Shown here: positions 1 to 5,159 of the stretch, one piece after another
Layout: each line of letters begins with the position of its first letter
Position numbering within the stretch: position 1 is the stretch's first letter
Origin: Kofleriaceae bacterium
GTDB taxonomy: Bacteria > Myxococcota_A > Polyangia > Haliangiales > Haliangiaceae
Length of the DNA: 5,159 bases
Direction: 5' to 3'
Assembly: GCA_024642805.1 (NCBI GenBank)
Contig: JAHEAK010000435.1
Location: 1 to 5,159 of the forward strand
Translations under genes and position numbers: made by a program
Notes under the pieces: generated by a model
What the model saw: only the letters and a program-made list of their open reading frames with translations
Told to the model about the DNA's origin: nothing
The model's database searches: none

Positions 1-440
1 CCACCAAGAATTAATGCCAGCAATAGGCCTTGGAGTTTGTCGCGTAAATACAGGCCCAACGTACTATGGTTAAAATCATAGCGTTGTTCGATACGAAAAG
101 TGGAATATAAACCAAACGGCAGTTCCAACAAGCTGGTAATGAGCAGGGAGCCGAGGATCAGCAACACACCTTGCCATAAGCTGGCGGCGACCAAACTGTT
201 GCAAAGCTGCGCCAGCCACATTAAACCACCACCGAACGTCCATACCAGTAACAACAGCGCACTGTAGATGAGTTCGATACGTGCGAGTCGAATTTTCTCC
301 TGGGTATAATCCGCGGCTTTCTGGTGAGCAGCGAGTGTGATTTTATCGACAAAGGCCGCAGGAACTGCGTCACGATGTGAAGCCACCGCGGTAAGTTGCC
401 GCTGATATAACCACCATTGCACGGCGAGCACGCAGCCCAA
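1..440 (-). CDS. M48 (Ste24/CAAX-protease-like) membrane metallopeptidase, N-terminal fragment
   Basis: Read on the minus strand, this gives an uninterrupted frame with the hallmark N-terminal segment of bacterial Ste24-type M48 peptidases. HRDAVPAAF is followed by ITLAAHQKAADYT, then a membrane segment (IELIYSALLLLVWTFGGG), another (LWQGVLLILGSLLITSLLE), LPFGLYSTFRIEQRYDFN, and the start of a further membrane helix (LQGLLLALILGG) at the window edge. Family members are integral inner-membrane zinc proteases of about 410-420 residues. The HEXXH zinc motif lies in the missing C-terminal part, so activity cannot be judged. No ATG exists in frame upstream: the frame runs back to a stop at 477-479, and the only candidates are TTG at 440 or GTG at 431 or 422. 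All lack a ribosome binding site and are about 10-15 residues short of the usual N-terminus. The T-tract of the neighbouring terminator supplies the first codons, so the gene looks cut and joined there. Its moderate GC and codon use differ from the rest of the window. The family call is secure; whether it is an intact gene here is doubtful. Confidence 0.85.
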   Translation of the reverse strand, partial: MGCVLAVQWWLYQRQLTAVASHRDAVPAAFVDKITLAAHQKAADYTQEKIRLARIELIYSALLLLVWTFGGGLMWLAQLCNSLVAASLWQGVLLILGSLLITSLLELPFGLYSTFRIEQRYDFNHSTLGLYLRDKLQGLLLALILG

Positions 441-474
441 AAAAAAATGGCCGCAATCGCTGGATTGCGGCCAT
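439..474 (-). terminator. Intrinsic (Rho-independent) terminator of the copper monooxygenase gene
   Basis: The arms ATGGCCGCAATC (447-458) and GATTGCGGCCAT (463-474) are perfect 12-bp complements with a 4-base loop (459-462). Read on the minus strand, the hairpin is followed at once by nine T residues (forward A-run 439-447, the last A also closing the stem). There is no T-run on the plus side, so it works in the minus direction. It lies about 40 bases after the stop of the lipoprotein gene at 515 and should end that transcript. It would also block read-through into the M48 fragment beyond it. Confidence 0.92.
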
Positions 475-514
475 CTTCACAGGCCTCATCGGGCCCGCAT
501 GCACTCGGCCTGAG

Positions 515-1555
515 CTAGATGAAGCTATCCAGGAGCGCGCACAAGGGCTGTCCTGGGCAACACAGATCCGTGGCGAGATCCGGGTACTGCTCGCTGTGCA
601 CGCACACCTTGGCCCCTTGGCTCGGGTAGTAGTAGGCCCAGAAGAAGCACATCTCGTCGTTGACGCCGTCGCCAAACTTCACGTTGCCACCGCTCTGGTT
701 GTCCCATGAGCAGGAGAAGCTGAAGCCACTATCGGCGGCGACGGACTGGAAAGGATCGAGCATGACGGTCTCAGGCTCTTCCCAGCTAAAGTTAGGCACG
801 TCGTAAAGCATGGTCGGCGTGCCATCTGGGCCCTGCTGGTAGCCGACACTCACGTCGGTTCCCCACTGATGGGTGTGCCCGGTGATACCGAAGATGTTGG
901 TGCCTTCGAGCTCGGCAGGCAGCGGCAGGTAGACCGGTCCAAGGGTGGTTGCCCCGGGTGGCAAATCGATATCCGGGTTGCCGATGAATAGGAAATCGGC
1001 TTCGTTTTGGAAGTCTGCCTCGGCGACGGTCGTGAAGGTCGAATCGACTTGAACCGTCTGCACGTCGGCGGTTGCGTTGAGGAAGTGCAGCTCGAGGCGC
1101 ACCAGCTGATTGGGCTCGAAGGTAAATGCCACGCCTTCGGGAAGGGTCAGCACCTCTTCAGATTTCTGCGTGATCATGAGCGGCGCGCCCGCGGCCGGAT
1201 TCAAGACGTCGGCAAAGGGCTGGCAATCGTAGGGCTCGATGCTCTCCTCCCCTTCGGCGATGCGATAGATGATGAAGTGGTGCGAGACGCTGCCAAGGGC
1301 GTTGTTGATCTGCCCAACGCGAATCTGCCTGTCGTTGTTGAGGCGGCGGATCATGCACTTGGTGTCTTCGGTGCCTGGCTCGACGTCGTAGGGACCCCAG
1401 GTGGTGGTGAAGGTCTCGCCAGAGCGCGTGTCAGCATCTGGGCCTTGCGGTGCAGCGTCGCTTGCGGCCGGATCGCCGTTTGGATCACCTTTGGGTGAGC
1501 TGGAACAGGCCGACATCAGAACAAGCAGAGCAGATAGGCAAATCAATCGATTCAT
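515..1555 (-). CDS. Lipoprotein copper type II ascorbate-dependent monooxygenase-like protein (PHM/DBH family)
   Basis: A 346-residue protein with a lipoprotein signal (MNRLICLSALLVLMSAC, lipid-bearing Cys17 followed by Ser, so probably outer membrane), a Pro/Asp/Ser linker (about 18-50) and both domains of the peptidylglycine hydroxylating/dopamine beta-monooxygenase fold. Copper-H ligands: His92-His93 in SHHFIIYR and His157 in RLELHFLN. Copper-M ligands: His227 and His229 in GHTHQWG and Met302 in NDEMCFFWAYYYP. LPEGVAF (138-144) and PPGATTLGP (199-207) also match family signatures. Cys282 and Cys303 correspond to a conserved disulfide next to the Met ligand. In the family, two copper ions and ascorbate hydroxylate a C-H bond. 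At the positions of rat PHM Arg240, Asn316 and Tyr318, which bind the peptide, this protein has Thr225, Phe304 and Trp306, so the substrate is probably not a C-terminal glycine peptide. There is no DOMON or lyase domain. An extra Cys-rich tail (Cys332, 333, 339) follows. The ATG at 1555 is chosen because of the signal peptide and a purine-rich site upstream. The family call is strong; the substrate is unknown. Confidence 0.9.
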   Translation of the reverse strand: MNRLICLSALLVLMSACSSSPKGDPNGDPAASDAAPQGPDADTRSGETFTTTWGPYDVEPGTEDTKCMIRRLNNDRQIRVGQINNALGSVSHHFIIYRIAEGEESIEPYDCQPFADVLNPAAGAPLMITQKSEEVLTLPEGVAFTFEPNQLVRLELHFLNATADVQTVQVDSTFTTVAEADFQNEADFLFIGNPDIDLPPGATTLGPVYLPLPAELEGTNIFGITGHTHQWGTDVSVGYQQGPDGTPTMLYDVPNFSWEEPETVMLDPFQSVAADSGFSFSCSWDNQSGGNVKFGDGVNDEMCFFWAYYYPSQGAKVCVHSEQYPDLATDLCCPGQPLCALLDSFI

Positions 1556-1561
1556 AAGGTT

Positions 1562-1567
1562 CCCTTC
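1562..1567 (-). promoter_or_regulatory. Ribosome binding site deciding the monooxygenase start
   Basis: GAAGGG on the minus strand lies 6 bases before the ATG at 1553-1555. It supports this start over an in-frame ATG at 1618, which would put a charged 21-residue extension in front of the lipoprotein signal. Confidence 0.55.
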
Positions 1568-1618
1568 TCGAGCACGTGCCCAAGTCCTGCGCGCAGTATG
1601 CACAAATGCCGCGGCCAT

Positions 1619-1640
1619 TGAAAAGCACGGAGTCTTTTCA
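1619..1640. repeat. Inverted repeat upstream of the monooxygenase gene
   Basis: The 7-bp arms TGAAAAG (1619-1625) and CTTTTCA (1634-1640) are perfect complements separated by 8 bases. They lie in the 149-bp gap between kinase and monooxygenase, about 65 bases upstream of the latter's start. No T-run follows on either strand, so it is not a typical terminator. An operator for a dimeric regulator or a weak hairpin in the transcript are both possible. The rest of the gap shows no convincing promoter. Confidence 0.3.
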
Positions 1641-1704
1641 CGGCCAAGAGGTCACACCAATCCAAACCTGTGAGCTCCAAGAGGGGCTCGGCGTCGAGCT
1701 GGAA

Positions 1705-3288
1705 CTACTCGGCGCCCAGTTGTCGGAGGGCCTTGGCCGCGTTGTCGCGCTGTCGCTTGCTGCCGCTTTTGGCGGTCTCGCGCAGGTAGGGAATCGCGGG
1801 CTTACCGACGACGTCGACAAGGAAACTGAGGCCAAGCCCAGGCTTGGAGCGCGAACTCAGCGATCGCAGCGCCGCCTTGATCAGCGCAGGATCTTCGCGC
1901 AAGCCCTTGTCGAGCTCGATGCTCTTGCGAAGGTAGCCAAAGCCATCCTGCCAGTAGAGCTTCTGCATGTAGGCCAGGCCCAAGAGGTAGTTGGTCTGGG
2001 CGTTGCCAGGCCACAGCGATTGCAGGCGCTGGAGTGCAACCAGGTTTTCAGGCCCGCGCTCGTTGGCAATCTCTTCGCGTAGACGCTCGAGTTCTAACTC
2101 CAAAGCGGCGGCCAGGACTTGCGGATCCTCGGTGATGCGATCGTCGAGCTGCACCGGCTCCATGACCATGGTTGCCTCTTCTGCCGGCTTGTGGGGCTTG
2201 CCACCCGAGACCACTGCCGCCACCACGATGATGATCAAGATGAGCAGCGAGCCCGCGATGGCCATCAGGCGTTTTTGCTTGGCGGAGAGCGTGGCCGCCG
2301 GCACTCGGGGCGGAGCCTGCGCCGACTCGAGCAGGCCAGGCGCGCCGGCCACGATGGGCGTCTCGTCCTGGCGCGGCAAAGCATCGCTGCTGGCGGGGGG
2401 ACGCAGCTCGACCAAGAGGGCGTCGATACGGCTAGCAAAGATCTGCGCGCTCGCAATGCGACGCCCCTTGTCCCGCGCCAGCCCCTCACGCACCAAGAGC
2501 TCGACACCAACCGGCACGCCTGTGCCCGAAGGCGTCTTCATGACCGGTGGGTCTTCCTTGAGGCGGCGCTGCAGGGACAAGAGCTTGTCCTCTGGTTCGT
2601 AGAAGGGCGGCTTGCCGACCAACATCTCGTAGAGCACGAGCGACACCGAATAGATGTCAGTGCGTCCATCGATTTCCTCGCCGGTAGCCTGTTCGGGCGA
2701 CATATAGGTCGGGCTGCCGATGGCCATGCCGGCTTCGGTCAGGTCGCTGGTACCGCCTTGCTCGCGGGCATCGCCGAGGAGTTTGGCGATGCCAAAATCG
2801 AGGATCTTGACCAAGACCTCGCTGTCGTCGTGCCTGACCAGAAAGATGTTGTCGGGCTTGAGATCGCGATGCACCACACCGACGCCGTGCGCATGCGCCA
2901 GACCGTGCAAGATTTGCTTGGTAATCTCGAGAGCCTCCGCGATCGGTAGTGTGCCTCGCTCGTCGAGCTCGTCGCCGAGCGACTGGCCTTTGAGAAGCTC
3001 CATCACCAAATAGGTGGTGCCGTCTTGCAGCTGACCTGAGTCGGTGATGCTCACGCAGTTGGGATGATCGAGCCGACCCGTCGCAAAGGCTTCTCGCATG
3101 AGGCGCTCATTGACGACCGCCTGATCGCGAAGCTCTCGATGCAAGAGCTTGAGCGCAACGGGTCGTTTGATGCCGACGTGCTCGGCCTTGAAGACCATGC
3201 CCATCCCCCCATGGCCAAGCTCTTCGACGATGCGATATCGCTCGTCGATGAGATCACCGGGTTGGATGTGTGAACCGCCTGCGACCAT
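1705..3288 (-). CDS. Transmembrane Hanks-type Ser/Thr protein kinase with extracytoplasmic helical tail
   Basis: A 527-residue protein that phosphorylates Ser/Thr on unknown targets. The N-terminal kinase domain (about 15-295) has all active-site elements: Gly-rich loop GHGGMG (25-30), VALK with Lys47, REAFA with the alpha-C Glu66, the catalytic loop HRDLKPDN (140-147, RD type), DFG (164-166), the activation segment ending in GSPTYMSPEQ, and GRTDIYS. The RD motif with Thr/Ser in the loop suggests activation by autophosphorylation. A Pro/Ala-rich juxtamembrane linker (about 296-335) leads to KQKR and one transmembrane helix (MAIAGSLLILIIIVVAAVV, about 342-360). The outer part (361-527) has a Glu/Leu-rich, coiled-coil-like stretch, a TPR-like unit around NYLLGLAYMQ, and a HEAT-like end (GKPAIPYLRETA). 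This layout is typical of myxobacterial kinases. The ATG at 3288 is preferred to an in-frame GTG at 3309, because the former starts just after a TATAAT box. Neither has a Shine-Dalgarno site. The copper lipoprotein follows in the same direction, 149 bases on. Confidence 0.96.
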   Translation of the reverse strand: MVAGGSHIQPGDLIDERYRIVEELGHGGMGMVFKAEHVGIKRPVALKLLHRELRDQAVVNERLMREAFATGRLDHPNCVSITDSGQLQDGTTYLVMELLKGQSLGDELDERGTLPIAEALEITKQILHGLAHAHGVGVVHRDLKPDNIFLVRHDDSEVLVKILDFGIAKLLGDAREQGGTSDLTEAGMAIGSPTYMSPEQATGEEIDGRTDIYSVSLVLYEMLVGKPPFYEPEDKLLSLQRRLKEDPPVMKTPSGTGVPVGVELLVREGLARDKGRRIASAQIFASRIDALLVELRPPASSDALPRQDETPIVAGAPGLLESAQAPPRVPAATLSAKQKRLMAIAGSLLILIIIVVAAVVSGGKPHKPAEEATMVMEPVQLDDRITEDPQVLAAALELELERLREEIANERGPENLVALQRLQSLWPGNAQTNYLLGLAYMQKLYWQDGFGYLRKSIELDKGLREDPALIKAALRSLSSRSKPGLGLSFLVDVVGKPAIPYLRETAKSGSKRQRDNAAKALRQLGAE

Positions 3289-3298
3289 CGAATGGCAG

Positions 3299-3304
3299 AT
3301 TATA
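3299..3304 (-). promoter_or_regulatory. Candidate -10 box of the kinase gene
   Basis: A perfect TATAAT on the minus strand stands out in very GC-rich DNA. A start of transcription 6-7 bases on would fall near 3292, only a few bases before the ATG at 3288, giving a leaderless or nearly leaderless mRNA. This fits the absence of a Shine-Dalgarno site. The best -35 match, TTGAGC (3326-3331), is 21 bases away, longer than the usual 16-18, so the promoter may need an activator. Confidence 0.4.
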
Positions 3305-3315
3305 GGCACATTCTC

Positions 3316-3329
3316 GAGCGCGCGCGCTC
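3316..3329. repeat. 14-bp perfect palindrome in the kinase promoter region
   Basis: GAGCGCGCGCGCTC reads identically on both strands. It sits between the candidate -35 and -10 boxes of the kinase and overlaps the -35. Its position fits an operator, but alternating CG is also common by chance in GC-rich DNA. Confidence 0.35.
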
Positions 3330-3437
3330 AAGCTAGCACTCGGCTAAAGGCAGCCTGTCGGCACGCAAGTGAGCGCCAGTCGGGCCATGCCCGGGCCCTG
3401 CCTTCCTCGACCGGCGCGCACCCAGACGATTTTGCCA

Positions 3438-3479
3438 GCTACCTTCGCTGTATCCCACACCGCCAGACGCTACCTTCGC
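3438..3479. repeat. Two 11-bp direct repeats before the hydrolase gene
   Basis: GCTACCTTCGC occurs at 3438-3448 and again at 3469-3479, the second copy ending 3 bases before the ATG at 3483. The start-to-start distance is 31 bp, about three helical turns, so a protein bound to both copies would face the same side of the DNA. It may be a control site for the hydrolase; no clear -10 box for this gene was found. The remaining divergent gap (3330-3437) shows only short GC-rich inverted repeats. Confidence 0.35.
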
Positions 3480-3482
3480 GCC

Positions 3483-5159
3483 ATGATATTGCAGAAGGTT
3501 TGCAGGGTGTGGACGGCGATGGCCCTTTTGCTGGTGGCCTGCGCGAACGACGAGGGTGGCAGCAAGCTCCTCGAGCTTCAAGAGTGCAATCCCCTTGGTG
3601 GCAATGCCTGTATCACTCCTTGGCCGAGCAATCTGTACGCGATCAAGGATGACAACAGCGCTACCGGCATGCGTCTGGACATCGCAGAAGGTGCACTGCC
3701 AACAAATCTCGACGGCATCGCCATCGATCCGACGCCACTCAATCGCATGGACGGATTTTCCGCCGCTGCGCCCATCATCGTCTCCTTTGCCGATGGCGTC
3801 GATGGCAGCAACCTGGTTGGCAATACCCACATGGCCGATAGTCTCGAAGATGCTAGCCCGACGGTGCTCGTCGATATGACGAGCGGCGAACGCGTCGCTC
3901 ACTTTGCTGAACTCGACCTGCGGGAACCGGAACGCACCGACAAGCAGGCGCTGTATATTCGCTCGGCGGCGCGGCTGCGCCCGGGCACTCGCTATGCAGT
4001 GGGCGTACGAAAAAGTCTCAAGGATCTGCAAGGCCGCGACTTGCCCATCTCGCCCGGTTTTGCTGCCCTGCTCTCGGGCAAGCGCACCAAGCACGAGCGC
4101 CTGGAAGCACGCCGGCAGAACTATCAGGAGGTGCTCGCTGCCCTCGAAAGCGCAGGAGTAGCAAGCGACGATCTGGTGGTCGCCTGGGATTTCACGACCG
4201 CTTCGGACTCCTCGATTCGCGCCGAGCTAGTGGCGGCACGCGAGGCCGTGCTCGTGGCTGCTGGCGACAAGGGTGCCAATCTCAGCTTCGCCATCGAAAG
4301 CGAAGAAACCAACGAGCTTGGCACACGGCGTATCGACGGCACCTTCCTGGCGCCCAACATGCTCAGTAACGATGGCGACTTCACTCCGAGCACGCGCCTT
4401 GTGCGGGATGCCGACGGCGAGCCAAGCGTCGTGGACCTGCAACCAGTCGCCTTTACGGCGCTGGTGCCTGCGTGCGCGCTCACCTCGCCGCAGCCCGTAC
4501 CGATCATCATCTACGGGCACGGTCTCTTGGGCACACAGGTCGAGGCGGCCAGCGCTTCGCAGCGCGCGCTCAGCGAGAGCATGTGCGCCGTCGTCGTCGG
4601 CACCATCTTGCGAGGCATGAGCAGCTACGACATTCCCAATGTCCTCCTCACCCTCAACAACTACAACCAAGCCGACAGCGTTTTCGATGCGCTCACCCAG
4701 GGCATCATGCATCACCTGTCCCTGGTGCAAGCCGCACGGGGACCGATGGCAACCGAGCTCTTCGTCGACAGCGAGGGCAAGAGTCTGGTCGACATCGAGC
4801 GCATCTACTACTACGGCCTCTCGCAAGGCGGCATCTTTGGCGCCACCATTGCCGCCTACGACCCGCACATCACACGGGCCGCGCTCGGCGTCGGAGCCGC
4901 CAACTACTCGCTCATGCTCGAGCGCTCGCACGACTGGCCCACCTACCGCACCGTCGTCATCGGCGCGTACGACGATCCGCTCAACGTATCGATCATCGTC
5001 AACTTGATGCAGACTCGCTGGGACCAGAGCGAGCCGACAAACGTTATCGCCGAGCTGCCAGGCGCGCCCATCGCCAACACACCTGACAAAGAGTTTCTCT
5101 TGCAGGTCGCCATTGCCGATAGTGAGGTTCCCAATATCGCGAGCGACTACCTGGCCAGG
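3483..5159 (+). CDS. Lipoprotein alpha/beta hydrolase (VolA/bacterial lipase-like), C-terminus beyond window
   Basis: An open frame of 559 codons runs to the window end without a stop. It begins with a lipoprotein signal (MILQKVCRVWTAMALLLVAC, lipid-bearing Cys20). Residues 35-240 resemble the N-terminal region of lipoprotein lipases such as Vibrio VolA, with an Ig-like pattern (LDGIAIDPTPLNRMDGFS, then LRPGTRYAVGVRKSLKDLQG, then VAWDFTTAS). A linker helix (about 240-262) follows. The alpha/beta hydrolase part has the oxyanion-type motif IIIYGHGLLG (341-350) and the nucleophile elbow GLSQGG (445-450) with Ser447. IADSEVPN (544-551) probably carries the catalytic acid Asp546, while the His is expected beyond the edge. 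Expected role: surface esterase or lipase, substrate unknown. The start at 3483 is chosen because it gives a basic n-region and full hydrophobic core; the ATG at 3519 would leave too short a signal. No Shine-Dalgarno site is visible. It is divergent from the kinase, 194 bases apart. The fold is fairly sure, the substrate is not. Confidence 0.87.
   Translation, partial: MILQKVCRVWTAMALLLVACANDEGGSKLLELQECNPLGGNACITPWPSNLYAIKDDNSATGMRLDIAEGALPTNLDGIAIDPTPLNRMDGFSAAAPIIVSFADGVDGSNLVGNTHMADSLEDASPTVLVDMTSGERVAHFAELDLREPERTDKQALYIRSAARLRPGTRYAVGVRKSLKDLQGRDLPISPGFAALLSGKRTKHERLEARRQNYQEVLAALESAGVASDDLVVAWDFTTASDSSIRAELVAAREAVLVAAGDKGANLSFAIESEETNELGTRRIDGTFLAPNMLSNDGDFTPSTRLVRDADGEPSVVDLQPVAFTALVPACALTSPQPVPIIIYGHGLLGTQVEAASASQRALSESMCAVVVGTILRGMSSYDIPNVLLTLNNYNQADSVFDALTQGIMHHLSLVQAARGPMATELFVDSEGKSLVDIERIYYYGLSQGGIFGATIAAYDPHITRAALGVGAANYSLMLERSHDWPTYRTVVIGAYDDPLNVSIIVNLMQTRWDQSEPTNVIAELPGAPIANTPDKEFLLQVAIADSEVPNIASDYLAR

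Noticed and set aside
370..675. Minus-strand 101-codon frame crossing the joint at 440
   Set aside because: It overlaps the end of the monooxygenase gene and the M48 frame in another phase, spans the terminator, and its product is low-complexity Ser/Arg/Thr sequence.
1007..1498. Plus-strand 163-codon frame antisense to the monooxygenase
   Set aside because: It is opposite a gene with clear catalytic motifs; long antisense frames are expected in GC-rich DNA and no domain is recognisable.
1556..1618. Longer start (ATG at 1618) for the monooxygenase
   Set aside because: It would add a charged 21-residue leader before an otherwise normal lipoprotein signal; the ATG at 1555 has a purine-rich site at a good distance.
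1565..1660. Sigma-54 or sigma-70 promoter for the monooxygenase
   Set aside because: TGGGCACG-like and CATACT-like strings exist, but the partner elements are missing or match at three of six positions only.
2119..2949. Plus-strand 276-codon frame antisense to the kinase
   Set aside because: It mirrors conserved kinase codons, is His/Arg/Leu-rich and shows no family motif or start signal.
3289..3309. GTG at 3309 as the kinase start
   Set aside because: It lies upstream of the TATAAT box and has no Shine-Dalgarno site; it remains possible if the box is not a promoter.
3333..4094. Minus-strand 253-codon frame antisense to the hydrolase
   Set aside because: The plus strand carries a lipoprotein signal and hydrolase motifs in one continuous frame; this is a shadow.
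4227..4931. Minus-strand 234-codon frame antisense to the hydrolase
   Set aside because: It is a shadow of the GLSQGG-containing frame, with a composition typical of antisense GC-rich reading.

Overview
The window joins two unlike pieces of DNA. Bases 1 to about 440 are of moderate GC (the first 60 bases are 29/60 G+C). They encode, on the minus strand, the N-terminal membrane part of an M48 (Ste24/CAAX-protease-like) metallopeptidase of the kind common in Gamma- and Betaproteobacteria. From about 440 to the end the DNA is clearly GC-rich. Its genes look like those of a myxobacterium or related former deltaproteobacterium: a large PEGA/TPR-type transmembrane Ser/Thr protein kinase and two predicted lipoproteins, with little use of Shine-Dalgarno sites.

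Layout: (1) 1-440, minus strand, M48 peptidase fragment, cut by the window edge at its 3' end and lacking a normal start at its 5' end. (2) 439-474, a textbook intrinsic terminator reading on the minus strand, with a perfect 12-bp stem and nine T residues. Its T-tract is exactly where the peptidase homology begins. (3) 515-1555, minus strand, a 346-residue lipoprotein of the copper type II ascorbate-dependent monooxygenase family (the PHM/dopamine beta-hydroxylase fold), with every copper ligand in place. (4) 1556-1704, a 149-bp gap holding an inverted repeat and a ribosome binding site. (5) 1705-3288, minus strand, a Hanks-type Ser/Thr kinase with one transmembrane segment and a helical extracytoplasmic tail. 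(6) 3289-3482, a divergent promoter region with a TATAAT box almost touching the kinase start, a 14-bp CG palindrome and an 11-bp direct repeat. (7) 3483 to the window end, plus strand, a lipoprotein alpha/beta hydrolase (VolA/bacterial-lipase-like), cut by the window edge.

How the genes may relate: the kinase and the copper monooxygenase point the same way and may be co-transcribed, ending at the strong terminator. The hydrolase is divergent and shares the control region. All three GC-rich genes have membrane or cell-surface products, so this may be a small envelope-oriented locus; a functional link is inference only. The most notable item is the bacterial PHM/DBH-like lipoprotein: the catalytic copper sites are intact, but the positions that bind the peptide substrate in animal PHM are changed. 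The abrupt change of composition and taxonomic flavour at about 440 suggests a chimeric contig or a recent recombination joint, and should be resolved before the M48 fragment is assigned to the same organism.
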